From positions 62,001 to 126,000 of the forward strand of contig CAAGEB010000011.1 in assembly GCA_900768705.1 (NCBI GenBank): a stretch of DNA of 64,000 bases, given 5' to 3'. Source of the stretch: Oscillospiraceae bacterium (GTDB lineage: Bacteria > Bacillota > Clostridia > Oscillospirales > Ruminococcaceae). The position numbers were made by a program, and so were the translations under genes. A model generated the notes under the pieces. That model made no database searches, was not told the DNA's origin, and saw only the letters and a list, made by a program, of their open reading frames with translations. Shown piece by piece: positions 41,119 through 50,387 of this stretch (position 1 is the stretch's first letter; every line of letters begins with the position of its first letter).

Positions 41119-42588
41119 TTACTGTGCCGCTGCGGTGAGAAGCTCTATTCCCTTTCTTATGCGTGTAAGAGAATCCTCTTTTCCGAGAATAATGGACAGC
41201 TCCACTCCGCCGCCGGGTGTGAACTGTTTGCCGGAAAGTGCTACTCTCAGCGGGAAAAGCACAACTCCGTTCTTTACGCCCATCTCCTCAATCAGCTTGA
41301 ACAATGCGCTGTGTACATTCTCCTGTGTGAAATCAGTAATACTCTCCATTACGGGCAGTATTTTCTGCAAAGCATTGAGAGAAGTCTCGAGAGTAGTTTT
41401 CATTTTCTTGTTTACATACAAATCAAGAGAATATTCTGGGAGCTTATCGATAAAATCAACCTGCTCCGGAATATCCGTAAAAATCTCGCAGCGGGGCTGC
41501 AATACGCTGCAAAGAAGATTAATATCCACATCTTCACGCTTGCAGGTCTGACGGATATACGGCTCTGCGATTTCCGTGAATTTCTCAAGAGGCATTGCCC
41601 GTACATAGTGAGCGTTAATTGCTTTCAGCTTCTGCGGATCAAATATTGCAGGTGATTTTGAAATTCCGCTAAGATCAAATGCCTCGATCATTTCGGGAAG
41701 TGAGAAAATCTCCTGCTCTCCCTTCGGAGCCCATCCCAAAAGCAGAATATAATTCAGAACAGCTTCGGTAAGATAGCCCTTTGCAATCAGATCTTGAAAG
41801 GAAGCGTCACCGTCACGCTTTGCCAGCTTGTGCTGAGCGTCCTTCATTATATGCTCCACATGAATATAAATGGGAGGCTCCCAGCCGAATGCTTCGTAAA
41901 GCAGATTATATTTAGGTGCGGAGGAAAGATACTCATTACCCCGTACCACATGGGTAATCTTCATTGTGTGGTCGTCCACAACATTGGCAAAATTATAGGT
42001 GGGCATCCCGTCGGTTTTCAAAAGCACCTGATCGTCCAGAATGGAATTTTCCACGGTAATATCTCCGTATATTTCATCATGGAATGTGGTAGTTCCTTCA
42101 AGGGGAATTGCCTGACGAATAACATAAGGCTTTCCCTCAGCAAGGTTCTTGTCTATCTCCTCTTGAGACAGGTTGCGGCAGTGACGGTCGTACATCGGAG
42201 AAATATTGCTTGCCTTCTGAACGGCGGAAAGCTCCTCCAGACGCTCCTTTGTGCAGAAGCAATAATATGCCTTGCCCTTCTTTACCAGCTCCTCGGCATA
42301 CTCCTTGAACATACCCATACGCTCGCTCTGAACATAGGGTCCGTATTCTCCTCCCACATCGGGACCCTCGTCCCAGTTCAGTCCGCAGGTACGCAGAGTG
42401 TCATAAATCACATCAACCGCACCCTCGACATAACGCTCTCTGTCGGTATCCTCAATACGAAGAATAAATTTACCGCCGTTTTTCTTTGCAAGAAGATAGG
42501 TATAAAGCGCAGTTCTCAGGTTTCCTATGTGCATGTATCCGGTAGGACTGGGTGCAAATCTCGTTCTTACCTCGTTAATTTCTGCCAT
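41119..42588 (-). CDS. gltX: Glutamyl-tRNA synthetase
   Basis: 489 residues from ATG 42588, with AAAGGA upstream. The class I HIGH-type motif is APSPTGYMHIGN (about 10-21); the KMSKS-type loop is HKLAKRDGD (about 240-248), with Ala in place of the usual Ser. The zinc-type Cys residues are in YYCFCTKE. The anticodon-binding part lies in the last 150 residues. It charges tRNA-Glu and, in Firmicutes with GatCAB, often tRNA-Gln too. No operon partner is evident. Confidence 0.96.
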   Translation of the reverse strand: MAEINEVRTRFAPSPTGYMHIGNLRTALYTYLLAKKNGGKFILRIEDTDRERYVEGAVDVIYDTLRTCGLNWDEGPDVGGEYGPYVQSERMGMFKEYAEELVKKGKAYYCFCTKERLEELSAVQKASNISPMYDRHCRNLSQEEIDKNLAEGKPYVIRQAIPLEGTTTFHDEIYGDITVENSILDDQVLLKTDGMPTYNFANVVDDHTMKITHVVRGNEYLSSAPKYNLLYEAFGWEPPIYIHVEHIMKDAQHKLAKRDGDASFQDLIAKGYLTEAVLNYILLLGWAPKGEQEIFSLPEMIEAFDLSGISKSPAIFDPQKLKAINAHYVRAMPLEKFTEIAEPYIRQTCKREDVDINLLCSVLQPRCEIFTDIPEQVDFIDKLPEYSLDLYVNKKMKTTLETSLNALQKILPVMESITDFTQENVHSALFKLIEEMGVKNGVVLFPLRVALSGKQFTPGGGVELSIILGKEDSLTRIRKGIELLTAAAQ

Positions 42589-42653
42589 TTTATTTTTCCT
42601 TTCATAAATTATTCTCAAAAAATCATCAGAGCTGATTTATTGTCTGCCGAAAG

Positions 42654-43553
42654 TTACTTATCGCTGTCACGGATATCCTGTGCAATCTGCTTTTTCAGCT
42701 CCGCAAGCCCTGCAAAGCGTTTTTCCTCCCGCAAAAACCTGCACAGCGAAACCTCCGCCATTTTTCCGTATAAATTACCTTCAAACCCAAGAATATGGGT
42801 TTCCATAATCACATTACCGGAATTGTGGACAGTCGGACGAATGCCTATATTGGTAATTCCCCGATAATTTCTGCCGTTTACCCGCACAAAGCTGCTGTAA
42901 ACTCCAAATCTGGGAATAACATTGGTTTCCGGAATAATCTGATTAATCGTGGGGAAGTTCAGAGTTCTGCCTATTTCATTTCCGTGAACCACAGGCAGAT
43001 TGAACCACAGCTCATAACCCAGCAGCCTGTTTGCCTGCTCCATATCGCCTTTTTTTATATACTCCCGAATTCTCGTGGAGCTTATCATCTCGCCGTCAAG
43101 ACAGACATCCTGTACAATCTGAACCTCAATCCCGTACTTTTTTCCGATAGCAGTCAGCCTTTCCGGTGTTCCGTGACCGCCCAGACCAAAACGAAAATTT
43201 CTTCCGCAGCAGGCAAATCCCGCTCTCAGCTTTCCGGCAAGTATTTCCCTAACAAAATCCTCTTCGGTCAGAGTGCATACATCTGCAAAATCGGGTGCGT
43301 AAATATATTCCACACCCATTCTCTCCAGCATATCGCACTTATTCTCAAAGGAAATTATATCCTCGGGACTGCGGAACTTAGGCAGCGTTGTATCGCAGTT
43401 GAAAGTAAACACAGCGGGTTTAAGCTCCCGCTGCTGCAACGCTGCGTTTATCACCTGAATATGACCCAGATGCAGTCCGTCAAAATAGCCCAGTGCCACT
43501 GCGGTTTTTTCCGCCGCCGCACCGTATGTTATGTTTATCAATTTGTTTACCAC
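42654..43553 (-). CDS. ribF: Bifunctional riboflavin kinase/FAD synthetase
   Basis: 299 residues. The N-terminal nucleotidyltransferase domain has VALGYFDGLHLGHIQVI (19-35) and STRIREYIKKGD near residue 157; the C-terminal kinase domain has GRTLNFPTINQIIP near 193 and GITNIGIRPTV. It converts riboflavin to FMN and then FAD. It is the last gene of the nusA-infB operon, two bases after truB. Confidence 0.96.
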   Translation of the reverse strand: MVNKLINITYGAAAEKTAVALGYFDGLHLGHIQVINAALQQRELKPAVFTFNCDTTLPKFRSPEDIISFENKCDMLERMGVEYIYAPDFADVCTLTEEDFVREILAGKLRAGFACCGRNFRFGLGGHGTPERLTAIGKKYGIEVQIVQDVCLDGEMISSTRIREYIKKGDMEQANRLLGYELWFNLPVVHGNEIGRTLNFPTINQIIPETNVIPRFGVYSSFVRVNGRNYRGITNIGIRPTVHNSGNVIMETHILGFEGNLYGKMAEVSLCRFLREEKRFAGLAELKKQIAQDIRDSDK

Positions 43554-43555
43554 CG

Positions 43556-44434
43556 TTAAAAACGCTTCACTGAAACCAGTTCGCTGTCAGTCATTTTTGC
43601 AAGTCCCAGAAACTCTCCGCTGTCTGTATCGTAAATTCTGCACAGCCGATCGTTTTCAGGATGACTGTGAAGCCTGTCGGCGTCAAGCCGTACCCCGTTT
43701 TTATAAAGCCTTACCTGCTCAAAATCCAGATCTATCTCCGGATATTCCGCAAACACGCTGTCAACAGGTTTTATCAAAGCCTCAATCTGTTCCCCGGTCA
43801 TAGTTTTTATTTCGGTAAGCGGTACGCTTTCCGAAATATCAAACCCGCAGGCTTTGGTGCGGACAAGAGAAGTCATAACCGCACCCGTACCAAGTTCTCT
43901 GCCTATATCGTCCACCAGAGAACGGATATATGTTCCCGAGGAGCATTCCACTTCAATCCTGCCATTCCTGCCGTCAAATTCAATAAGCTCCAGTCGGGAA
44001 ATATATATCGGTCGGGGCTTTCTTTCAACCTCGATACCCTGCCTTGCCAAATCACACAGCTTTTTGCCGTTTATCTTCAATGCAGAATACATAGGCGGAA
44101 CCTGCATAATATCTCCGTGGAATTTTTCAAGCACCTCCGAGAGCCTGTTTTCACCGACGCTCACCTGAGTCTCCGGAGAAAGCTTTCCCCAGATATCCAG
44201 AGTATCGGATGTAAGCCCCAGACGAAATCCCGCGCGATAGCCCTTGCCGCTGTCGGGGAGCAGCGAAATAGCCTTTGCCGCCGTTCCGATAAAGACAGGC
44301 AGCACTCCTGTTGCCATCGGATCCAGCGTTCCCGAATGACCGACTTTTTTAGTTTTGCAGCAGCCTCTCATAATAGCCACTGCGTCAAAGCTGGTAAAAT
44401 CCTGAGGCTTGTCAATCACGATGATTCCGTTCAT
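43556..44434 (-). CDS. truB: tRNA pseudouridine-55 synthase
   Basis: 292 residues. IIVIDKPQDFTSFDAV (4-19) and GHSGTLDPMATGVLPV with the catalytic Asp38 are the TruB signature; SALKINGKKLCDLARQG and CSSGTYIRSLVDDIG follow. A C-terminal TruB_C/PUA-like segment starts near 215. It makes pseudouridine 55 in the T loop of tRNAs. Its start overlaps nrnA by four bases. Confidence 0.96.
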   Translation of the reverse strand: MNGIIVIDKPQDFTSFDAVAIMRGCCKTKKVGHSGTLDPMATGVLPVFIGTAAKAISLLPDSGKGYRAGFRLGLTSDTLDIWGKLSPETQVSVGENRLSEVLEKFHGDIMQVPPMYSALKINGKKLCDLARQGIEVERKPRPIYISRLELIEFDGRNGRIEVECSSGTYIRSLVDDIGRELGTGAVMTSLVRTKACGFDISESVPLTEIKTMTGEQIEALIKPVDSVFAEYPEIDLDFEQVRLYKNGVRLDADRLHSHPENDRLCRIYDTDSGEFLGLAKMTDSELVSVKRF

Positions 44435-45396
44435 ACAAGCCCCGCTTCATGGCATGCTATTATGCAGGCTTCGGAAACTCTTTCCTCTGCTTCCTGCATT
44501 GTTCCGCCGTTAAAGGAACAGCCTGCGGCTCTTGCATGACCTCCGCCGCCAAACTGCATACAAATTGCGGAAACATCAATTCTTTCACTTGACCGCAAGG
44601 AAGCCTTGTAAACACCGGGCTTTTTTTCCTTGACGCAAATGCCCACATCAACCCCGGATATTTGTCTTGGAATGTTTGCCAGAGCACCCACATCATCGCT
44701 GTCAATATCCTCGATGCTTTCCAACAGCGACAGCGGAACGGATATAAGTGCCGCATGACCCTCCGCAAAATAGCGTATTCCATTCAGCACAGCTTGTTCC
44801 AGCTTAATTCTCCCACGGGTTTTCATATCAAACATCACATAGTTGATGTTTACAAAATCTGCTCCGTATTTAATCATTTCCGCGGCAATAATGTGGGTCT
44901 GCGGCGTGGTGTTGGAATACTTAAAACAACCCGTATCAGTTGCGGTTCCCGTATAAATACAGTCGGCAAGCTCACTGTCGAAGGGTACGCCCAGCTCTTT
45001 AATTACCTCATATACCAACTCACATGCCGCAGCACAATCCTCTCGAATCAGTGTTCTTACCGCATACTCTTTGTTGGAAATATGATGATCAATGCAAAGC
45101 TCCGCTTTATCACCCTCGGCTTTCAGATCACCCAGAAGCAGTGTATCCGCCACATCAACGCAAACCACATTTTTAGGTTCAAAATCCTGCGGCTTAACCG
45201 CCTTTTTCAGATAATCAAAGCGATGAGGTATTTCATCCGGGCAGACCGCCTTTGCATTTTTCCCCATACGCTGCAATGCTCCGCACAAAGCGTGACCGCA
45301 GCCCAGAGTGTCTCCGTCGGGGCTTCCGTGCATCAGTATAAGATAGTCGTTATGCTCCCGAAGATAATCCGCAGCCTGCCTTACATCAATCTTCAT
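44431..45396 (-). CDS. nrnA: DHH-family bifunctional oligoribonuclease / pAp phosphatase (NrnA)
   Basis: 321 residues from ATG 45396 with AAGGAGG 6 bases upstream; an earlier in-frame start lies in rbfA. The DHH motifs are clear: LMHGSPDGDTLGCGHAL (21-37), VDVADTLLLGD, CIDHHISN (about 103-110), and the C-terminal DHHA1 GGGGHARAAGCSF near 290. The protein degrades short RNAs and dephosphorylates pAp. It overlaps rbfA by 11 bases and truB by four, a typical Firmicutes arrangement. Confidence 0.94.
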   Translation of the reverse strand: MKIDVRQAADYLREHNDYLILMHGSPDGDTLGCGHALCGALQRMGKNAKAVCPDEIPHRFDYLKKAVKPQDFEPKNVVCVDVADTLLLGDLKAEGDKAELCIDHHISNKEYAVRTLIREDCAAACELVYEVIKELGVPFDSELADCIYTGTATDTGCFKYSNTTPQTHIIAAEMIKYGADFVNINYVMFDMKTRGRIKLEQAVLNGIRYFAEGHAALISVPLSLLESIEDIDSDDVGALANIPRQISGVDVGICVKEKKPGVYKASLRSSERIDVSAICMQFGGGGHARAAGCSFNGGTMQEAEERVSEACIIACHEAGLV

Positions 45397-45763
45397 CGCT
45401 GTCCTCCTTTTCCTCAACAGGTTTGGGAAGATGAGCAATAATATCCTCGATATGGGAACTGTATTCGAGAGAATTATCGGGCTGGAAAACCAGCTCAGGT
45501 ATTTTTCTCATACGAATTCTTGCAGCAATACATTTCTTGAAATAGCCGCTTGCCGCTTTCATTCCCTCGACTGCCTTTGCGGTTCGTTCTTCACCGCCCA
45601 TACAGGCAACCCATACCTTGCAGTAGGACATATCATTCGTCAGCTCGCAGTGGGTTACGGTAACAAAACCGTTTGCAACCCTTGGGTCCTTAACACCGCT
45701 TACAGCTGCCGACAGCTCTCTCAGAATGTCCTCGTTAAGCCTCTTTATATTATATCCTGCCAT
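45386..45763 (-). CDS. rbfA: Ribosome-binding factor A
   Basis: 125 residues. GYNIKRLNEDILRELSAAV (3-21), DPRVANGFVTVTHCELTND and the KH-like AARIRMRKIPELVFQPDNSLEYSSHIE region are intact. RbfA binds the 30S neck during 16S rRNA processing and cold adaptation. It follows infB by 61 bases. An acidic tail EEKEDSDED ends the protein. Confidence 0.94.
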   Translation of the reverse strand: MAGYNIKRLNEDILRELSAAVSGVKDPRVANGFVTVTHCELTNDMSYCKVWVACMGGEERTAKAVEGMKAASGYFKKCIAARIRMRKIPELVFQPDNSLEYSSHIEDIIAHLPKPVEEKEDSDED

Positions 45764-45824
45764 ACAGCCTCCTTGATATATCAGTCAATACCGCCGCACA
45801 GCATAATGCCCGCAGACAGCGGTA

Positions 45825-48587
45825 TCAATCACGGTACTCTTCCATCATATAAGCCTCGAAAATGTCGCCTTCCTTAATATCGGTGAATTTCTCAAGACTT
45901 ATTCCGCACTCAAAGCCTGCCGCAACTTCCTTTACATCATCCTTGAATCGGCGGAGACCCGCAATCTTGTCGTCACCGATAACTATTCCGTCACGGACAA
46001 TGCGTATCTGAGCGTTTCTTGAAACCTTTCCGTCCAGAACATAAGAACCTGCAACAACGCCTACGCCGGTAATCTTATAAACCTGACGAACCTCAACCTT
46101 GCCCAGCATTACCTCACGATACTTGGGTGCAAGCATTCCCTTCATGGCTGCGGTGATGTCCTCGATTGCGTCGTAAATAACACGATACAGACGAATTTCA
46201 ACTCCGTTTTCCTTGGCGGAATCCTCTGCCGACTGGTGAGGTCTGACATTGAAGCCAACAATAATTGCGCCGCTTGCCATAGCCAGCATTACATCGCTTT
46301 CACTAACTGCGCCGACGCCGCCGTGAATTACTCTTACACGAACTTCATCATTTGAAAGCTTTTCAAGGCTCTGCTTAACCGCTTCAACCGAGCCCTGAAC
46401 ATCGCCCTTGACGATAATAGGAAGCTCCTTGACTTCGCCCTGCTCAATTGAAGAGAACAGATTGTCGAGAGTAACCTTCTGATACGCCTTGAACTGCTCT
46501 TCCTTGGCTTCCTGCTTGCGCTTTTCAACCAATTCACGGGCAAGCTTTTCATCTTCAACAGCAGCGAAGGTATCGCCTGCGGAAGGCACCTCCGAAAGAC
46601 CCATTATCTCAACGGGAACCGAAGGACCTGCCTCAGTTACTGTTCTGCCCTTGTCGTCACGCATAACACGGACTCTGCCCACAGAGGTTCCCGCAATGAG
46701 AACATCTCCTGTGCGGAGAGTACCATTCTGCACCAACAGGGTTGCAATAGGTCCTCTGTTCTTGTCAAGGCGGGCTTCAATAACAGCGCCCTTTGCAAGA
46801 CGGTTCGGGTTTGCCTTCAGCTCCATAACATCTGCGGTAAGACCAACCATTTCCAGCAGAGTATCCATTCCCTCGCCGGTTTTTGCAGATACGGGAACGC
46901 AGATGATATTTCCGCCCCAATCCTCGCAGACAAGGTCGTATTTTGTAAGCTCTTCCTTTACTCTTTCGGGATTTGCTCCCTCTTTATCCATTTTGTTGAT
47001 TGCAACGATAATCTGAATACCCGCTGCCTTTGCGTGGTTTATAGCCTCAATTGTCTGGGGCATAATTCCGTCGTCTGCGGCAACAACCAGTATTGCAATA
47101 TCGGTAATCATTGCGCCTCTTGCACGCATTGAAGTAAACGCCTCGTGTCCGGGGGTATCAAGGAAGGTAATATCCCTGTCCTCCAGATGAACACGATAAG
47201 CACCGATATGCTGGGTAATTCCGCCCGCTTCAGTTGTCTGAACGCTGGCGTGTCTAATATAGTCAAGGATAGAGGTTTTACCGTGGTCAACATGTCCCAT
47301 AACCACCACAACCGGCGAACGGGGCTGCAGATCCTCGGGCTTATCCTCCACATCTTCAAACAATCTTTCTTCAATGGTAACAACGACTTCCTTCTCTACC
47401 TTTGCGCCCAGTTCTTCCGCAACCAGACTTGCGGTATCAAAGTCGATTGTTTCATTTATGCTTGCCATAACACCCAAATTGAACAGCTTCTTGATAACTT
47501 CGGAAGCAGTTACCTTCAATCTGGTTGCAAGCTCGCCCACAACGATTTCATCGGGAATCTGAACCTTCAGCTGCTGCTTTCTCGCTCTTTCAAGCTCCAG
47601 CCGTTTTAGCTTCTGAGCCTCGGTTTCACGCTGCTTGCCATACTGCTTTCCGCGCTGCTGAGATTTCTGATTGATTTTCTGCTTGCTGCGGAAATTGTCG
47701 CTGTTCATCTTTCCCGCAGGAGCTATGGATTCATACCGTTCGTTGTACTTATCCAATTCAACATAGCTGCCTCTGGTATCAACCTTTTTAGTAACCTGTT
47801 CGCCGTGCTTGACAGCCTCGCCCTTTTGCTTCTGCTGAACAGGAGGAGTATTAACCTTAATTTTGCTGCTGTCTATAGCGGGCTTTGCTGCAGCGGGCTT
47901 CGGCTGAGGCTTGTTATTCTTACTGCGGTTATCCCGATTATCTCTGTTGTCACGGTTGTCCCGGTTATTTTTTACGGCATCGGACTTATTTTCCGCTTTA
48001 TTTACAGGTTTATTCTCCGGCTTGCGTTCGGTAACAGCTTCGGGAACGGGCTCTGCCTTAGTTTCAGGCTTTGTTTCCTTAACCGATTCAGTGTTTTCAG
48101 CTCTGATCTGCTGCTTATTTTCAGCCTTAGGAGCGGGTTTTTCTTCCGGTTTGCTTTCCGCCTTGGGAGCCGCTTTTACCTCCGGAGCTTCCTTTATCTC
48201 AGGTTCTTTCTTTTCTTCCTGTGCGGCAGGCTTGGCAACTGCTTCTGCCGAACGCTTGGTTTCCGCAGAATTATCATTCTTTGACTTTGCCTTGTTTTCC
48301 GCTTCTGCTGTCTTTTTCTTTGCAGCAGACTTCTTTACAGGCTCGGCAGGCTTTTCGGTTTTTATATTCTTGGTTTCGGCAAATGCCTTCATCAGATTTT
48401 TAACCTCATGCTGCTTGGAATACTTTTCAATAATATAACCCACTTCATCAGCCGTTATGGTAGCGGTGGATTTTCTCGGATTGTCCAGCGGGAAAACCTT
48501 ATCCAGAAGCTCAATAAGCTCGTGTTTATCAACTCCCAGATCTTTCGCCACATCCTGAACCTTGTATTTTATCTGTTTACTTGGCAA
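45825..48587 (-). CDS. infB: Translation initiation factor IF-2
   Basis: 920 residues. The first IF2_N-like domain (1-70) is followed by a long Lys/Glu/Pro/Ala-rich linker (about 70-300) with a short tandem NRD repeat near residue 210. A second IF2_N domain has VQIPDEIVVGELATRLKVTA. The G domain has GHVDHGKTS, DTPGHEAF and NKMDKEGANP (about 425-555). C-terminal domains II, C1 and C2 are complete. IF-2 brings initiator tRNA to the 30S subunit. It lies between ylxQ and rbfA. Confidence 0.97.
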   Translation of the reverse strand: MPSKQIKYKVQDVAKDLGVDKHELIELLDKVFPLDNPRKSTATITADEVGYIIEKYSKQHEVKNLMKAFAETKNIKTEKPAEPVKKSAAKKKTAEAENKAKSKNDNSAETKRSAEAVAKPAAQEEKKEPEIKEAPEVKAAPKAESKPEEKPAPKAENKQQIRAENTESVKETKPETKAEPVPEAVTERKPENKPVNKAENKSDAVKNNRDNRDNRDNRDNRSKNNKPQPKPAAAKPAIDSSKIKVNTPPVQQKQKGEAVKHGEQVTKKVDTRGSYVELDKYNERYESIAPAGKMNSDNFRSKQKINQKSQQRGKQYGKQRETEAQKLKRLELERARKQQLKVQIPDEIVVGELATRLKVTASEVIKKLFNLGVMASINETIDFDTASLVAEELGAKVEKEVVVTIEERLFEDVEDKPEDLQPRSPVVVVMGHVDHGKTSILDYIRHASVQTTEAGGITQHIGAYRVHLEDRDITFLDTPGHEAFTSMRARGAMITDIAILVVAADDGIMPQTIEAINHAKAAGIQIIVAINKMDKEGANPERVKEELTKYDLVCEDWGGNIICVPVSAKTGEGMDTLLEMVGLTADVMELKANPNRLAKGAVIEARLDKNRGPIATLLVQNGTLRTGDVLIAGTSVGRVRVMRDDKGRTVTEAGPSVPVEIMGLSEVPSAGDTFAAVEDEKLARELVEKRKQEAKEEQFKAYQKVTLDNLFSSIEQGEVKELPIIVKGDVQGSVEAVKQSLEKLSNDEVRVRVIHGGVGAVSESDVMLAMASGAIIVGFNVRPHQSAEDSAKENGVEIRLYRVIYDAIEDITAAMKGMLAPKYREVMLGKVEVRQVYKITGVGVVAGSYVLDGKVSRNAQIRIVRDGIVIGDDKIAGLRRFKDDVKEVAAGFECGISLEKFTDIKEGDIFEAYMMEEYRD

Positions 48588-48608
48588 TGTAAATATCCTC
48601 CATACAAA

Positions 48609-48923
48609 TCAATTTTCAGTTTTTTCGGTGCATATATGTTTCTTAACGGTACGGTAAAGACCTTCGTCCGAAATAAGGAACACACCGACGCATTTATGAA
48701 AAAAGCCCTGTGTTTTATCCATTGTGAAATTCGCCTTAACTACTTCTTTTCCATATTTATCAGCCAGAAACCGAACTTCCTTCTCGGTTTTCGGAGATAC
48801 ATCCGACGCAAGTACAAATCCGCCGAATTTCGGAGAGGAAGCCTCGCCGCAGCAGGCGTCAAAACCCATTACCAGCTTTCCCGCATGACGGCACAGCGCA
48901 ATTGTAGAAAGAGTTTTATCTAT
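48609..48923 (-). CDS. ylxQ: L7Ae-family protein YlxQ with apparent ATA start codon
   Basis: 104 residues if translation starts at ATA 48923: the encoded IDKTLSTIALCRHAGKLVMG matches the usual YlxQ start, where the first residue is normally Met (MDKTLS...GKL). AAGGAG lies 10 bases upstream, inside ylxR, whose stop overlaps. The first in-frame ATG, at 48869, would remove the first helix. The later part has GGFVLASDVSPKTEKEV and a terminal KHICTEK. YlxQ is a small RNA-binding L7Ae protein found between ylxR and infB. The start codon assignment is the uncertain part; the family is clear. Confidence 0.75.
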   Translation of the reverse strand: MDKTLSTIALCRHAGKLVMGFDACCGEASSPKFGGFVLASDVSPKTEKEVRFLADKYGKEVVKANFTMDKTQGFFHKCVGVFLISDEGLYRTVKKHICTEKTEN

Positions 48924-49185
48924 CTTCGGTCAGCTCCTTCTCAAGGGTTTCATATATCTCATCGGGAATACGGCATTTAAACGACCGCTCAAGCTTTCTG
49001 CCCTTTTTCGCCAGCTCAAAGCACTGACGGTCATTGCAGATATATGCCCCTCTTCCCGATTTTTTTCCGGTAGGGTCAACGGAAAAGCATCCGTCCTTAT
49101 CCCGTACAATTCTGACAGCGCCCTTTTTCCCGATCATCTCACCACACCCTACGCATTTGCGAAGAGGTACCTTTTTTTCGGGCAT
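48916..49185 (-). CDS. ylxR: YlxR/DUF448 family protein
   Basis: 89 residues from ATG 49185; GGAGG lies 9 bases upstream, whereas the in-frame GTG at 49194 is too close. VPLRKCVGCGEMIGKKGAVR, KKSGRGAYICND and CFELAKKGRKLERSF are the DUF448 landmarks with the RKCVGC motif. YlxR is an RNA-binding protein beside nusA; in Bacillus and clostridia it has been linked to gene regulation and to RNase P. It lies 5 bases after nusA. Confidence 0.93.
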   Translation of the reverse strand: MPEKKVPLRKCVGCGEMIGKKGAVRIVRDKDGCFSVDPTGKKSGRGAYICNDRQCFELAKKGRKLERSFKCRIPDEIYETLEKELTEDR

Positions 49186-49190
49186 TGCAC

Positions 49191-50381
49191 TCACTCCTCC
49201 GCAGCTGCGGTTTCCTCCGCAGGAACCTCTTCATCCTTAACTTCCAGCGGAACCACTTCAAAATCCTCGGGCTTTACATTGCTTTCGGACTTTATGTCAA
49301 TTTTATAGCCGGTAAGCTTGGCGGCAAGCCATGCGTTCTGACCCTTGTTTCCGATTGCCAGCGAAAGCTGATTATCGGGAACAACCACCTTGCACTGATG
49401 CTTATCGGGATTAGGATTGGTAATGACAACCTTGAGAACCTCCGCCGGCTTCAATGCCTGCTTGATAAATTCCTCGGGAATATCGCTGTACAGAACCACA
49501 TCTACCTTTTCGCCCTTTATTTCCTTGGTAACAGCATTGATACGGCTCTTCTGAGGACCTATGCAGGCACCCACTGCGTCAACATTGGGATCGTGACTGA
49601 TAACCGCAATCTTGCTGCGGCTTCCGGGCGCGCGGCTGACTGCCTTGATTTCAACAGTTCCGTCGTAAATTTCGGGACACTCCAGCTCAAAAAGACGCTT
49701 TATCAGCCATTTATCTGTGCGTGAAACTTTCAGATACTGATTCTTGTCGCCTTCCTTGTACTCCTTGGAAACACCGGAAATGTACACCTTGATATGCTGA
49801 CCTACCTCAAGAGTTTCTCCCGGAATCTGCTCGTTTCTGGGGAGAATAACCTCGTTTTTATTGATTTCAACGGTAGCGTGACCCGTTTTCGGTTCAATTC
49901 GTGTTACCACAGCGGTTACGGCGTCATTGGCATACTGACCCCAGATTTCGCTTAAATGCTGACGCTCTGCATTGGAGAAGCCTTGACGGATCAGATCCTT
50001 TGCATTTTTTGCGGCAATTCTCTTGAAAAGCTTAGTATCTATCGGACACTTTACTCTGTCTCCCACATCTACGGTAGGATCGATTTTTCTGGCTTCTTCC
50101 AGAACGATTTCCTTTTCCGGTTCGTAGAGGGTATCAACCACCTCAATAACCTCTTTCATAATGCTGACATCAAAAACACGGTTTTTAAGGTCGATATTTA
50201 CCTTTACATAATTTTCTTCCTCATCGTCAAAGTGCAGATTGGACTTCAGGCTCTTCTCAATAGCATATTTAATCTTTTCTGCGAGAATTTCGCTGTCAAT
50301 GCCCTTTTCATCCGCAAGAACGGCGAGGTTATCATAAAAATCACCGTAGTCTTCCCCTTTTACTGTTTTTCTTTTAGCCAT
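49191..50381 (-). CDS. nusA: Transcription termination/antitermination factor NusA
   Basis: 396 residues. The N-terminal RNA-polymerase-binding domain (1-130), S1 domain (about 135-205, GATVEINKNEVILPRNEQIPG-type sequence split at 150-170), and two KH domains with DVGDRVKCPIDTK upstream and GACIGPQKSRINAVTKEI (about 275-292) and LAIGNKGQNAWLAAKLTG (about 345-362) are present. An acidic tail ends EETAAAEE. NusA controls pausing and termination. It follows rimP by six bases. Confidence 0.96.
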   Translation of the reverse strand: MAKRKTVKGEDYGDFYDNLAVLADEKGIDSEILAEKIKYAIEKSLKSNLHFDDEEENYVKVNIDLKNRVFDVSIMKEVIEVVDTLYEPEKEIVLEEARKIDPTVDVGDRVKCPIDTKLFKRIAAKNAKDLIRQGFSNAERQHLSEIWGQYANDAVTAVVTRIEPKTGHATVEINKNEVILPRNEQIPGETLEVGQHIKVYISGVSKEYKEGDKNQYLKVSRTDKWLIKRLFELECPEIYDGTVEIKAVSRAPGSRSKIAVISHDPNVDAVGACIGPQKSRINAVTKEIKGEKVDVVLYSDIPEEFIKQALKPAEVLKVVITNPNPDKHQCKVVVPDNQLSLAIGNKGQNAWLAAKLTGYKIDIKSESNVKPEDFEVVPLEVKDEEVPAEETAAAEE

Positions 50382-50387
50382 TTTTCC

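Noticed and set aside
41794..42867. Plus-strand 357-codon frame
   Set aside because: It is antisense to gltX and ribF, which carry all catalytic motifs.
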